This document shows, piece after piece, positions 34,277 to 42,953 of a stretch of 64,000 nucleotides of DNA. The notes under the pieces were generated by a model. It had not been told where the DNA came from and made no database searches. It saw only the letters and a program-made list of their open reading frames with translations. A program made the translations under genes and the position numbers. Position 1 is the first letter of the stretch; each line of letters starts with the position of its first letter. This stretch comes from Allobosea lathyri. GTDB taxonomy: Bacteria > Pseudomonadota > Alphaproteobacteria > Rhizobiales > Beijerinckiaceae. Location: contig NZ_FNUY01000010.1 in the NCBI RefSeq assembly GCF_900108245.1, forward strand, positions 1 to 64,000, written 5' to 3'.

Positions 34277-36637
34277 ATGGCGCAGGCGGGGCGTTGGCTA
34301 TGGGGTCTGGTGCCGCTGACATTGCTCTGGGGCGCCGGCAATATCTTTCTCGATGATGCGATAGAGAGCGATGTCGGCCGGCGCGCCGTTGCCGCCGCAA
34401 CATCCGTCGCTGGCGAGGCTCCAGGCGCTCGCCCCGTCGTCGCGCTCGTTGAGGGCAGGGACGTCATCATCAGTGGCGAGGCGCTATCCGCCGATGGCGC
34501 TGCCAAGGCGATCGCGCAGCTCCGTTCGGAATTCGGCGTTCGTCGCGCTTTGGGCGGGCTGTCCCAGGTGGTCGCACAGCGGCCCTATTCCTGGTCCGCG
34601 AGCCGCGCGGGCAACACGGTGACATTGAACGGCTTCGTGCCGGACATGGCGACGGCGATGGCCAATGTCGCAGCGGCAGGGACGGCTCTGCCCGGTCTTC
34701 GCGTCGAGGATCGGCAAAGCCTGGCCTTCGGGGCGCCTGCCGGGTTCCAGCAGATGACGACTGCGATCCTGACCGAACTGCCGAAGCTGTCCGCCGGCAA
34801 GGTGGCGCTCGATGACACGCGGTTCTGCATCGAGGGCACGGCGCAAACACCTGACGGCTTCCTGGCCCTGCAGGCCTCTGCCGCTCGTCTCGCCCAGGGC
34901 GGTTTTCAGGCAGTCCCATGCGGGCTCGAACCGCCGGTCGTGACGCCCTACCGCTGGAGTGCCGAGCGTACGGCCGGCGATATTGTGAACGTAACGGGGT
35001 TCTATCCCTCCAGCGAGGCACGCCAGCAGATACTCACGCTGCTGCAGCGCAGCTTTCCCACGCCGATCCGCATCGACGATGCGATGAAACCGGCGCTCGG
35101 CGCGCCCAGCGCCTTTCTGGCCAAGGTCACCCGCGCGATTGGAGAACTCGCGCGGCTGAGCCAGGGCAAGGCGGAATTGACCGGAGACGTCTACGCCCTG
35201 TCGGGCGACGGCCCCCGGAACTATGAAGCCTGCCAGGCGCTTCGGTTGCAGATCGCGCAGCTGGATGGCCCCGATTCTGTGGCGCGGGCCACCATCATCT
35301 GCCCGCCGGCGCCTCCACCTCCGCCAGCGCCGATCTTGCCCGCCTTGCCGCCGCTACCCGAGGTTCCGCCGCTCGTCCTGCCCCCTGCGTCCGCCATTCC
35401 AGCCCCCGCCAGTCCGGCGAGCCAAGGTGCGCAATCGGATGGCTCGCAGTCGACGGCAGCCACTGCAGAGCCGGCGCCGCCACCGCCACCGCCCCCGAAG
35501 CCAGCTCCCGTGGTGCCCCAGCAGTGGAATGCCAAGGTCGCCAATGGGCAGCTCGCCATGAGCGGTCTTGTCCGCGACGAAGCGACCCGCAGCTCCCTTC
35601 TGGAGCAGGCGCGGCGATTATTCCCCGCCGGCGTGACGGCGGACGGTCTGACACTGGAGCCCAATCTTCGCAGCGGACCGGATTTCGGGGCGTCGACCAG
35701 CTTTGCGCTGGAAGCCCTGGCCAAGCTGAAATCGGGCTCTGTCTCGCTTGCAGACAAGGAGTTCGCGCTGTCCGGGGACGTGGCCGATGCCGGGGCATGG
35801 CGCGAGCTCGATGCGCTCCTGCATCAGCGACCTCTGCCCGCCGGGCTGGCGCTGCGCGCCGGAACGTCTTCGCCGGTTCTGCGTCCCTATGATCTGTCTC
35901 TGTCGGTCGACAAATCGGGCGTGAGTCTGGGCGGGCATCTTCCGGACACGCAGACGCGCGACGCTTTGCTGGCCCTCTTCGAGGCATCGCCTCTCGCCGG
36001 CAAGGTCAGCGACGGCACAGTCATCGTGCCCGGCGCTCCCGCTGGCTTTGCCGCCGCTGCACGAATGGCGGTGACCAATCTGTTGCGGCTCGACATGGGC
36101 TCTGCCTCCATCGTCGACGATCTCGTCACGCTTCGCGGCCTGACCTGTCGCGAACTGATCAAGAGCGAGGTCGAAACCAGCGCCGGCTCCGGCCTGCCTC
36201 CGGGCTTCAGGAGCGATGCCGTGATCGGCCTGCGCCAGACCGGCTGCGTCGTCGATCCTCCCGCGACCTGCCAGAACGACCTCGACGCGCTCACCAGGCG
36301 CAATACCGTTCTGTTCGGGCAGGGCGTCTCGGTGGTGAACCTCGATGCCACGACCGAGCGCGTGATCGGCGAGGCTTTCACCATCTTAAAGCAGTGCCCG
36401 GCCTCCCGCATCACCATCGAGGGGCACACCAATCGCGACGGGGAGTGGCGCGGCTTCGACAATTTCGATTTGTCCGAACGCCGGGCTCTGCGCGTGCGCG
36501 ATGAACTGGTCCGGCGCGGCATCGATCCGGCGCAACTCGCGGTCAAGGGCTTCGGCACCGAGCGGCCGCTGGTGCCCCATGGCACGCCGGATTCCCGCGC
36601 GATGAACCGGCGCGTGCAGTTCACGGTCACGAAATAG
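34277..36637 (+). CDS. Large OmpA-like envelope protein with repeated beta-alpha modules and a proline-rich linker
   Basis: 786 aa from the ATG at 34277 (a GTG at 34229 would add 16 residues). One N-terminal hydrophobic segment (LWGLVPLTLLWGAGNIFL) suggests an uncleaved inner-membrane anchor or signal. Then come several related modules of about 130-150 residues, each with a V.L.GF.P... strand and GAP..F....L..L..L..G followed by L.G (for example near 100, 240, 440 and 570). They resemble BON-like folds. A Pro/Ala-rich linker (about 355-420) splits them. The C-terminus is an OmpA domain with ITIEGHTNRDGEW, NFDLSERRALRVRDEL and AMNRRVQF. The OmpA part should bind peptidoglycan. Exact role unknown. 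Confidence 0.8.
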   Translation: MAQAGRWLWGLVPLTLLWGAGNIFLDDAIESDVGRRAVAAATSVAGEAPGARPVVALVEGRDVIISGEALSADGAAKAIAQLRSEFGVRRALGGLSQVVAQRPYSWSASRAGNTVTLNGFVPDMATAMANVAAAGTALPGLRVEDRQSLAFGAPAGFQQMTTAILTELPKLSAGKVALDDTRFCIEGTAQTPDGFLALQASAARLAQGGFQAVPCGLEPPVVTPYRWSAERTAGDIVNVTGFYPSSEARQQILTLLQRSFPTPIRIDDAMKPALGAPSAFLAKVTRAIGELARLSQGKAELTGDVYALSGDGPRNYEACQALRLQIAQLDGPDSVARATIICPPAPPPPPAPILPALPPLPEVPPLVLPPASAIPAPASPASQGAQSDGSQSTAATAEPAPPPPPPPKPAPVVPQQWNAKVANGQLAMSGLVRDEATRSSLLEQARRLFPAGVTADGLTLEPNLRSGPDFGASTSFALEALAKLKSGSVSLADKEFALSGDVADAGAWRELDALLHQRPLPAGLALRAGTSSPVLRPYDLSLSVDKSGVSLGGHLPDTQTRDALLALFEASPLAGKVSDGTVIVPGAPAGFAAAARMAVTNLLRLDMGSASIVDDLVTLRGLTCRELIKSEVETSAGSGLPPGFRSDAVIGLRQTGCVVDPPATCQNDLDALTRRNTVLFGQGVSVVNLDATTERVIGEAFTILKQCPASRITIEGHTNRDGEWRGFDNFDLSERRALRVRDELVRRGIDPAQLAVKGFGTERPLVPHGTPDSRAMNRRVQFTVTK

Positions 36638-36648
36638 AGGAGCCGGAC

Positions 36649-37707
36649 ATGCTTTATCTCGCCAGCCAGTTCCTCTGGTTTCTCGTCGCGGCCTTCGTGC
36701 TCGGCTTCGTCATGGGCTGGGTCAGTCATGAGGGCGGCAAGCATGAGGGCGGCAAGGCGCGCCTTTGGGGCGGCGTTACCGTTTGGGTCGCGGTGCTATG
36801 GGCCTGTGGAGCGGTGCTGACCTGGTTCCAGTTCCTGAACGGCGTCCCGGCGACCTGGGTCGAGACGGCGCTGCTCTTCGCAGCCGTCTATTTCGCGGGC
36901 TGCGTGCTGGCGAGCCTCATCTGTTCGGCACTTGCGCCCGCGTTCGAGCCCGCAACTGCAGAGGCTATTGCGAGCCCCATTCCGGTTGCGGCGCCCGTCC
37001 TCGCTACGGAGCAGCCGCTTGCCGCAACACCCCCGGCCGTCGAGGGCGAGGCCGATATTCCCGGGCAGCGCCCGGCCGGGCTTGCCGCTGCCCGGGACGG
37101 CAAGGCGGACGATCTCAAGCTTATCAAAGGGATCGGCCGGCAGAACGAGGGCCGCCTGCATGGGCTCGGTATCTGGCATTTCGAACAGGTTGCGGCCTGG
37201 ACGCCGGAGAATGTCGAATGGGTCGGCAGCTACCTCGCATTTCCCGGCAGGATCGAACGCGAGGCCTGGATCGACCAGGCCAGGGCGCTCGCGGCCGGAA
37301 CCGAGACCGAATTCGCCGCGCGGGCGAAGGCCGGGCTGGTTGCCTCTTCGCGGGATGACGGTTCGCTCGGACGGGGCAATGTCGCGACGCTGAGCGGCGA
37401 CAGCTTCGAGGGTGAGCGTCCCAATAATACGCTCATCGAGGCGCGAGGCGGCAAGCCCGACGACCTGACCCTGATCAAAGGGGTTGGCCCCGCCATAGCA
37501 GGTGATCTCAATCGTCTGGGCATCTGGCATTTCACGCAGATCGCCACCCTGCGCGACACCGAAATCCGCTACATCTCGGCCTATGTCGGCTTTCCCGGCA
37601 GGGGTATTGCCGAGAACTGGCGGGAGGACGCCGATATCCTGGCAAATGGCGGCGAAACCGCGCACTCGCGTGCGGTGAAGGCGGGGCGCAAGAAACCGGG
37701 GAATTGA
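36649..37707 (+). CDS. Membrane-anchored protein with two helix-hairpin-helix-like domains
   Basis: 352 aa, 11 nt after the OmpA-like gene. Three hydrophobic segments lie at about residues 3-24, 40-60 and 68-95, with a short Gly/His/Lys-rich loop duplicated by a 15-bp repeat. The soluble part holds two copies of a domain: DDLKLIKGIGRQNEGRLHGL then GIWHFEQVAAWT (from about 152) and DDLTLIKGVGPAIAGDLNRL then GIWHFTQIATLR (from about 271), each ending in FPGR. LIKGIG is the pattern of helix-hairpin-helix DNA-binding and 'flap endonuclease-like' domains also seen fused to rhizobial membrane proteins. No nuclease residues are evident. Confidence 0.72.
   Translation: MLYLASQFLWFLVAAFVLGFVMGWVSHEGGKHEGGKARLWGGVTVWVAVLWACGAVLTWFQFLNGVPATWVETALLFAAVYFAGCVLASLICSALAPAFEPATAEAIASPIPVAAPVLATEQPLAATPPAVEGEADIPGQRPAGLAAARDGKADDLKLIKGIGRQNEGRLHGLGIWHFEQVAAWTPENVEWVGSYLAFPGRIEREAWIDQARALAAGTETEFAARAKAGLVASSRDDGSLGRGNVATLSGDSFEGERPNNTLIEARGGKPDDLTLIKGVGPAIAGDLNRLGIWHFTQIATLRDTEIRYISAYVGFPGRGIAENWREDADILANGGETAHSRAVKAGRKKPGN
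36727..36756 (+). repeat. Perfect 15-bp tandem duplication in the HhH membrane protein
   Basis: CATGAGGGCGGCAAG occurs twice with no mismatch, encoding HEGGK-HEGGK in the loop after the first hydrophobic segment. The duplication keeps the frame and looks recent. Confidence 0.92.
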
Positions 37708-37760
37708 CGGTGTAGCGATAGAGGCGGTTTAGGGCGTCCTGATCCCACACGGAACCGCGC

Positions 37761-37864
37761 CGTCATCCTGGACAAGAGGCGAAGCCGCGCAGGTCCGGGA
37801 TCCATCGTAGGAAACAACGCTCTACGATGGATCCCGGGTCGACCTTCGGTCGCCCAGGATGACG
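37761..37864. repeat. Palindromic intergenic repeat
   Basis: Ends CGTCATCCTGG and CCAGGATGACGG, with inner arms GGGATCCATCGTAG / CTACGATGGATCCC around a short loop. It lies between the convergent HhH-protein and hydrolase genes. Confidence 0.85.
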
Positions 37865-37880
37865 GCGCGTTTTCGAGCTG

Positions 37881-37944
37881 TAGGTCTTTGATTTTGCACC
37901 GGCTTCTTCCGAAAACCGCGTTCCACTTTTCAGGCCGATGCTCT
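37881..37944. repeat. GCATCGGC-type hairpin repeat, copy 1
   Basis: About 64 bp, closely similar to 51832-51894. On the minus strand it reads AGAGCATCGGCCTGAAAAGT ... GGTTTTCGGAAGAAGCCGGT, an inverted repeat of GCATCGGC with an inner CCGAAAA/TTTTCGG stem. It overlaps the last bases of the hydrolase stop codon and may act as its transcription end. Confidence 0.85.
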
Positions 37945-38836
37945 AAGCCGCGCGCCGCTCGGCTCGGCCTATGAGCTTCCCGATCCGGCGGATCATCTCC
38001 TTCGATCCCAGCAGCGGCGCATGGCCCTGACCCGGCGCCACGAATGTCTCGCAATCGGGGTGACGCGCGCCCATCTCCTGCAAGGTTTTCTCGGCCAGAA
38101 GATCGGAATTCTCGCCACGAATGGCGAGGATCGGCACGCCGTTCAGCGCCTCGAAATAGGGCCAGAGCACCGGCAGAGGCGCCTCCAGATCGAGCTCTTC
38201 CAGCACCTTCATCAGATTGGGGTCGTAATCCGTCCTGAAATGCCCGTCGCGGTCGGTCCAGGTTCGGCGCGCCATCATCTCCCATTCGGCATCGCCGAGC
38301 ACCGGGAATTGCTGGTCTGAGAGACGCTTCAGGATCTCGGCACCCTCACTATAGCTGCGCGGCAACGGCAGCTTGCCGACATAGCCCCGGATGCGCAGCA
38401 GGCCGCGCGCATCGATCACCGGGCCTACATCGTTCATCACCACGCCCTTGATCGTGGCAGGCTGCGCGGCGGCCAGCGCCATGGTCAGCAGGCCGCCCCG
38501 CGAGGTGCCGACGAAGACCGCCTCCGCAATGCCGGTGGCGACGAGCACCTGCATGACATCGTCGAGCTCGACGCGGATATCGTAATTCTTCCAGTCCTTG
38601 TCGTAGCCGGACAGGCCGCGCCCACGATAATCCAGCGCCAGCACGCGCCGCGGCTTGGTTTCGTCACGCGACAGAGCCAGCGCCAGTTCGTGGAAATCGG
38701 CAGTCGTGCGGGCAAAACCCGGCAGGCACACTATGGGCAAGGCCTGGGAGGCGAGGGGGCCGTAGTCGCGGACGTGAAGTTTCAGCCCATCCCGCGCACT
38801 GATGAAGAGCGGTGTGAAATCGGTCTCGGTCGTCAT
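37943..38836 (-). CDS. Alpha/beta hydrolase
   Basis: 297 aa from the ATG at 38836 (GAGAGAG upstream; a further start at 38869 adds 11 residues). The fold signs are VCLPGFARTTADFHELA (oxyanion region), the nucleophile elbow GTSRGG with Ser near residue 109, and a C-terminal His in GQGHAPLL. The acid is probably the Asp in the ENSDLLAEKT region. Substrates of this branch include esters, lactones and aromatic ring-cleavage products; none can be chosen here. The stop codon lies in a dispersed repeat. Confidence 0.88.
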   Translation of the reverse strand: MTTETDFTPLFISARDGLKLHVRDYGPLASQALPIVCLPGFARTTADFHELALALSRDETKPRRVLALDYRGRGLSGYDKDWKNYDIRVELDDVMQVLVATGIAEAVFVGTSRGGLLTMALAAAQPATIKGVVMNDVGPVIDARGLLRIRGYVGKLPLPRSYSEGAEILKRLSDQQFPVLGDAEWEMMARRTWTDRDGHFRTDYDPNLMKVLEELDLEAPLPVLWPYFEALNGVPILAIRGENSDLLAEKTLQEMGARHPDCETFVAPGQGHAPLLGSKEMIRRIGKLIGRAERRAA

Positions 38837-38964
38837 GCGCTCTCTCGGCAGGCCCGCTGGTCGAGCCACCTAACCACGAATTCGACCCCGCTCAAAAGCC
38901 TGACAGCCCCGCACGATCCGGTCTTGCGTCGCGATCCTGATGGCGCGATGCCAAATGTGATTTC

Positions 38965-39717
38965 ATGGCCCAGCCGGACAAGACCCAGCCGGACAAGACA
39001 ATGAATGCACCAGCACCTGAATCGACCCGGAAGTTCGATCCCGGTCGCGCTGCCGAGTATCAGACCCAAAGCCGCATCGCCTTGGCCGGCTACGATGCCT
39101 GCCACGAGCTCAGCGCCTGCATGCTCGCGGCGACGTTGGGCGCCGGGCGCGCGGCCAGATTGCTGATCGTCGGCGCGGGCGGCGGAGCGCAGGAGATCGT
39201 CTGCGCAGGCGCGCTGGAGCCGGGATGGCGCTTTACAGCGGTCGATCCATCCCAGCCCATGCTCGACCTCGCGTTGGCGAGGCTGCGCGAGCACGGTCTG
39301 CTCGAGCGGACAGATGTGCATCTCGGCTATGTCGAGGATTTGCCGCCAGACGGGCGCTTCGACGCGGCCACCTTGATCGGCGTTCTCCATCATTTGCCCG
39401 GCGACGCCGCCAAGCGCGATATCCTCGACGCCGTGGCTGCGCGGCTGAAGCCAGGTGCGCCCCTGATCCTCGCGGGCAATCGCCACGCCTATGCAAGCCA
39501 GCCGCTTCTGCTGGCGGCCTGGGGCGAGCGCTGGCGCATGCATGGCGCTTCCGCCGATGAGGTACAGGCCAAGCTCGGCAAAATCCTCCAGGGAGCCGAC
39601 CCGCCGCGCTCCGAAGCCGAAGTTGCCGATCTGCTGGACGAAGCAGGGTTCGACACGCCGAACTGGTTCTTCTCAAGCCTATTCTGGGGCGCCTGTCTCG
39701 CGCGCAAGCGACATTAG
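38965..39717 (+). CDS. SAM-dependent methyltransferase
   Basis: 250 aa from the ATG at 38965, or 238 aa from the ATG at 39001, the two being separated by a 15-bp tandem repeat coding for QPDKT-QPDKT. SAM motif I is LLIVGAGGGAQEIV, followed by FTAVDPSQPMLDLA and the post-motif DGRFDAATLIGVLHHLPGD. The last third is FSSLFWGACLARKR. It belongs to the Methyltransf_12/25 type acting on small molecules; the substrate is unknown. Its 3' end overlaps the convergent transglycosylase gene by 39 nt. Confidence 0.82.
   Translation: MAQPDKTQPDKTMNAPAPESTRKFDPGRAAEYQTQSRIALAGYDACHELSACMLAATLGAGRAARLLIVGAGGGAQEIVCAGALEPGWRFTAVDPSQPMLDLALARLREHGLLERTDVHLGYVEDLPPDGRFDAATLIGVLHHLPGDAAKRDILDAVAARLKPGAPLILAGNRHAYASQPLLLAAWGERWRMHGASADEVQAKLGKILQGADPPRSEAEVADLLDEAGFDTPNWFFSSLFWGACLARKRH
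38971..39000 (+). repeat. 15-bp tandem duplication at the methyltransferase N-terminus
   Basis: CAGCCGGACAAGACC and CAGCCGGACAAGACA are adjacent copies lying between two possible start codons (38965 and 39001). The encoded tail QPDKTQPDKT is hydrophilic and not part of the fold. Confidence 0.9.
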
Positions 39718-41835
39718 CGGCCATGCAGGCCCGTCCAGCCGGCCGCCGCGTTTCAGATCCTGGTCGATCAGATAGGCGGTGCGCTGGTCGAGGCGCTGCC
39801 GGTAGACCTGCAGGTTCTCCATGACCCGCTGAACATAGTTGCGCGTCTCGTAGAACGGGATGCGCTCGACCCAGTCTACGGCGTCGATCTCCGGCCTTCG
39901 TGGATCGCCATAGGCCGCGATCCATTTCTTCACATTGCCCGAGCCGGCATTATAGGCGGCGAAGGTGAGGATATAGGAGCCGCGCCAGTCCTTGAGCAGG
40001 TCATTGAGGTGGGCTGCGCCCATCTGGGCGGAATAGAGCGCGTCATAGCCGAGGCGAGGCAAGTCGAAGGGCAGGTTGGCGCGCCTTGCCGTTTCGCGAG
40101 CCGTCGCCGGCATCATCTGCATCAGCCCGCGTGCGCCGGCATGAGATTCCGCAGTCGGGTCGAAGGCGCTCTCCTGGCGCGCGATGGCATGGACGATGGC
40201 GCGTTCCATAGGGTCGCCCAGCACCGGGAACTCCGGCACGCCGGAGGTCGGAAAGGCCGCCATATCCAGCGGGAAGCCGCGTTGCAGCGCAGCTTTTCCG
40301 ACAGCGAGCAAGGCGCGCGTGTCGCCCTCGCGCTGGGCGATGCCTGCGACGGCCTCCAGCGCGGGTGTCGTATGCAGTCGCTGGGCGAGGTCTCCCAGCA
40401 TGGTCGCGGCAAGGGTTCGCTCGCCGATCTTGTAGAGCAGCAGCGCGCCCCGATGGCCGGGAAGCGTGTCGAGGGCGGCGGAGGCGGTGCGCCGCAGCGG
40501 CAGATCTGGGAGCCCCAGACGCGCCCGCGCGAGCTGGCCGTAATAGGCGATCGGGTGCTGGGCGGCGCGTTCATAGGCCGTCTTGGCGTCGTCCGCCTTG
40601 CCCAGCGCCTCGAAGGCGCGGCCCTGCCAATAGCCGGCGCGCGAAACCGAGATCGGCGTCTCCGCCTGCCTCAGCGCCTCGGTGAAATGCTTGAGCGCCG
40701 TCTCGGCGTCATTGCGGAAGCGCAGCGCGATGAAGCCGGCATGCCATTCGGCGTCGATGCGCTCCGCCGGGCTCTCGGCGCCATGTCCGGCCGCGACCTC
40801 ATAGGCTTTCGCAGCATCGCCGTCGTCGAGCAGCTTGCGGGCGATCAGCCGCCGCTCGACCCACCATTCATCGCCATCGCCAAGCAGCGTCGGGTCGCGG
40901 GGCACGTTGACGAGTGCCTTGGCAGCATCCGCCGGCTTGTTGGCGCGCCTGGCCTGCTGTGCGAGCAGAAAGGAAAAGGAGATGTCGGTTTTCAGCGAGG
41001 CCGGCACCGCAGCGATCAGGGAGGGCGCAATCGGCTGCTTGGCCGTGGCGCTGGCAAGCCGGGCCTTGGCGAGGACGACATAATCGGCAGAGACACGCGC
41101 TGCATTGCGCAGCGCCGGCGCTGCCTTCTCGCGGAAGAGGTAACGCTCGGTGCGCAGGCGATGATCGGCCTGGGTCAGCACGTCGCCGAACGCAGCCAGC
41201 ACGATCTTCTCCAAGGGCTCGCCGAGATGGTCCTGACGCCAGCTCTGGCGGATCAGCGCCGCCGCATCCTCGGCCTTGCCGTCGGCCTTGAGGGCGAGCG
41301 CGAATGCAACGCGCCCCGCCGGGCTGACGGGACGCTGCCCATAGAAGAAGGCGCGGATCATCTCCGGGCTCTTCTTCTCCGCGATCAGGGCCTCCTCGGC
41401 GCGCCGACGGAACAATTGCGTCGCCGGATAGTTCGGATAATTGCGCAGGAAGGCGTCGAGCCGCGAAAACCCGATGTTGTTCGCGGAGCGGATCGCGACC
41501 CATTCCAGCAGGGCGCGCGCGGTGCGGTCTCGGATCGCGCTGGCAATCGCGTCGCCGTCTACGAGCGCGCCGCGCTTATACGCGGCGACGGCTGTCTTGA
41601 TCACGTCCGGATCGGCGGTTTCGCCGGGGCGGATGTGTTCGGCTGGAAGGATCTGGTCGGTCGAAAAGGGCGGCAAGGCCGCGGTTGTCTGGACATCGAC
41701 AGCGGGAGAAGCGATCGCGGGACGAGGCTGCTGCAGCGGATGATCGCCGTCATTGGATGCCCGAATGCTTGTCGCCACCAGAAATGCGGGAACTGCGAGA
41801 TAGACCAGCCGTTTTCCGGCGATAGGCAAGGCCAT
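39679..41835 (-). CDS. slt: Soluble lytic murein transglycosylase (Slt family)
   Basis: 718 aa from the ATG at 41835 (GGAG upstream; a GTG at 41847 is also possible). A signal-like hydrophobic stretch covers about residues 6-22. A long alpha-helical superhelix (about 100-520) is followed by the SLT domain: RQESAFDPTAESHAGARGLM (catalytic Glu in RQES), MMPATARETAR, and AAYNAGSGNVKKW. It cleaves peptidoglycan glycan strands to 1,6-anhydromuropeptides. It is divergent from dapA, whose product feeds peptidoglycan and lysine synthesis. This slt-dapA-smpB order is common in rhizobia. Confidence 0.92.
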   Translation of the reverse strand: MALPIAGKRLVYLAVPAFLVATSIRASNDGDHPLQQPRPAIASPAVDVQTTAALPPFSTDQILPAEHIRPGETADPDVIKTAVAAYKRGALVDGDAIASAIRDRTARALLEWVAIRSANNIGFSRLDAFLRNYPNYPATQLFRRRAEEALIAEKKSPEMIRAFFYGQRPVSPAGRVAFALALKADGKAEDAAALIRQSWRQDHLGEPLEKIVLAAFGDVLTQADHRLRTERYLFREKAAPALRNAARVSADYVVLAKARLASATAKQPIAPSLIAAVPASLKTDISFSFLLAQQARRANKPADAAKALVNVPRDPTLLGDGDEWWVERRLIARKLLDDGDAAKAYEVAAGHGAESPAERIDAEWHAGFIALRFRNDAETALKHFTEALRQAETPISVSRAGYWQGRAFEALGKADDAKTAYERAAQHPIAYYGQLARARLGLPDLPLRRTASAALDTLPGHRGALLLYKIGERTLAATMLGDLAQRLHTTPALEAVAGIAQREGDTRALLAVGKAALQRGFPLDMAAFPTSGVPEFPVLGDPMERAIVHAIARQESAFDPTAESHAGARGLMQMMPATARETARRANLPFDLPRLGYDALYSAQMGAAHLNDLLKDWRGSYILTFAAYNAGSGNVKKWIAAYGDPRRPEIDAVDWVERIPFYETRNYVQRVMENLQVYRQRLDQRTAYLIDQDLKRGGRLDGPAWPLMSLARETGAPE

Positions 41836-42004
41836 GGGCAACTCCACGGTCGGATGCGCAATGAGTGATGGTCGACCAAGCAGGTTGATGAAGGCTTAAC
41901 TATGAACGCACGCTTTTTGATGGGTTGCCGGCTTTGCCTGCGGCGGGCGAGGGGGTATGTGTGACGGCCCGTAATTTGGACCTCTGCGTCAGGACGCCGC
42001 GCTC

Positions 42005-42898
42005 ATGACCAAGCACACAGCCTTCACCGGTTCGCTTCCCGCGCTGGTGACGCCGTTCAAAGGCGGCAAGATCGACGAGGAAGCCTTGCGCGCGCTGGTC
42101 GAATGGCAGATCGAGAGCGGCAGCTCCGGCCTCGTTCCCGTCGGCACCACCGGCGAGAGCCCCACATTGAGCCATGACGAGCATAAGCGCGTCGTCGAGA
42201 TCGTGGTCGCACAGGCCAGGCGCCGCGTTCCGGTGATCGCAGGCGCCGGCTCGAACAACACGTCCGAGGCGATCGATCTCGCTGTTCACGCCGAGAAGGC
42301 AGGTGCGGACGCCGTTCTCGTGGTGACGCCCTATTACAACAAGCCGACGCAGGAGGGCATGTACCAGCACTTCAAGGCGGTGAACGACGCCATCGGTATT
42401 CCGATCATCATCTACAATATCCCGCCTCGCTCGGTGGTGGACATGTCGGTCGAGACCATGGCGCGCCTGTATGAGCTCACGAACATCGCCGGCGTGAAGG
42501 ACGCGACGGCCAATCTCGCCCGTGTCTCGCAGCAGCGTCACGCCATGGGCGCGGATTTCATTCAGCTTTCGGGCGAGGACATGACGGCGCTGGCCTATAT
42601 GGCGGCCGGCGGCCATGGCTGCATCTCGGTCGTGGCCAATATCGCGCCGCGGCTCTGCGCCGATCTGATGGTTGCGACGGCGAAGGGCGACTATGCCGGC
42701 GCGCTGAAGGTGCAGGACCGGCTCGTGCCGCTGCACGACGCCGTCTTCAAGGAGCCGGGACTGGCGGGCGCCAAGCATGGCCTGGCGCTGCTGGGCCGCA
42801 TCGAGGAAGAGGTGCGCCTGCCGTTGTTGCCGGTCACGCCGGCGACGGGCAAGGTCATTCGCGAGGCGATGGTGTTCGCCGGGCTGTTGAATGCCTAA
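42005..42898 (+). CDS. dapA: 4-hydroxy-tetrahydrodipicolinate synthase
   Basis: 297 aa, full length. It condenses pyruvate with aspartate semialdehyde, the first committed step to diaminopimelate and lysine. Diagnostic motifs are TTGESPTLS (about 45-53), [14 protein letters not shown] (Tyr near 133) and the Schiff-base lysine in [12 protein letters not shown] (about 163). These separate it from the DapA-like paralogue at 23257. It is divergent from slt and lies 55 nt before the PaiB-family gene. Confidence 0.95.
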   Translation: MTKHTAFTGSLPALVTPFKGGKIDEEALRALVEWQIESGSSGLVPVGTTGESPTLSHDEHKRVVEIVVAQARRRVPVIAGAGSNNTSEAIDLAVHAEKAGADAVLVVTPYYNKPTQEGMYQHFKAVNDAIGIPIIIYNIPPRSVVDMSVETMARLYELTNIAGVKDATANLARVSQQRHAMGADFIQLSGEDMTALAYMAAGGHGCISVVANIAPRLCADLMVATAKGDYAGALKVQDRLVPLHDAVFKEPGLAGAKHGLALLGRIEEEVRLPLLPVTPATGKVIREAMVFAGLLNA

Positions 42899-42953
42899 AT
42901 AGGGAAGGTCGCGTTCGTCCGGTCATCCCGGCGAATGTCCGGGGAGCTGCAGG

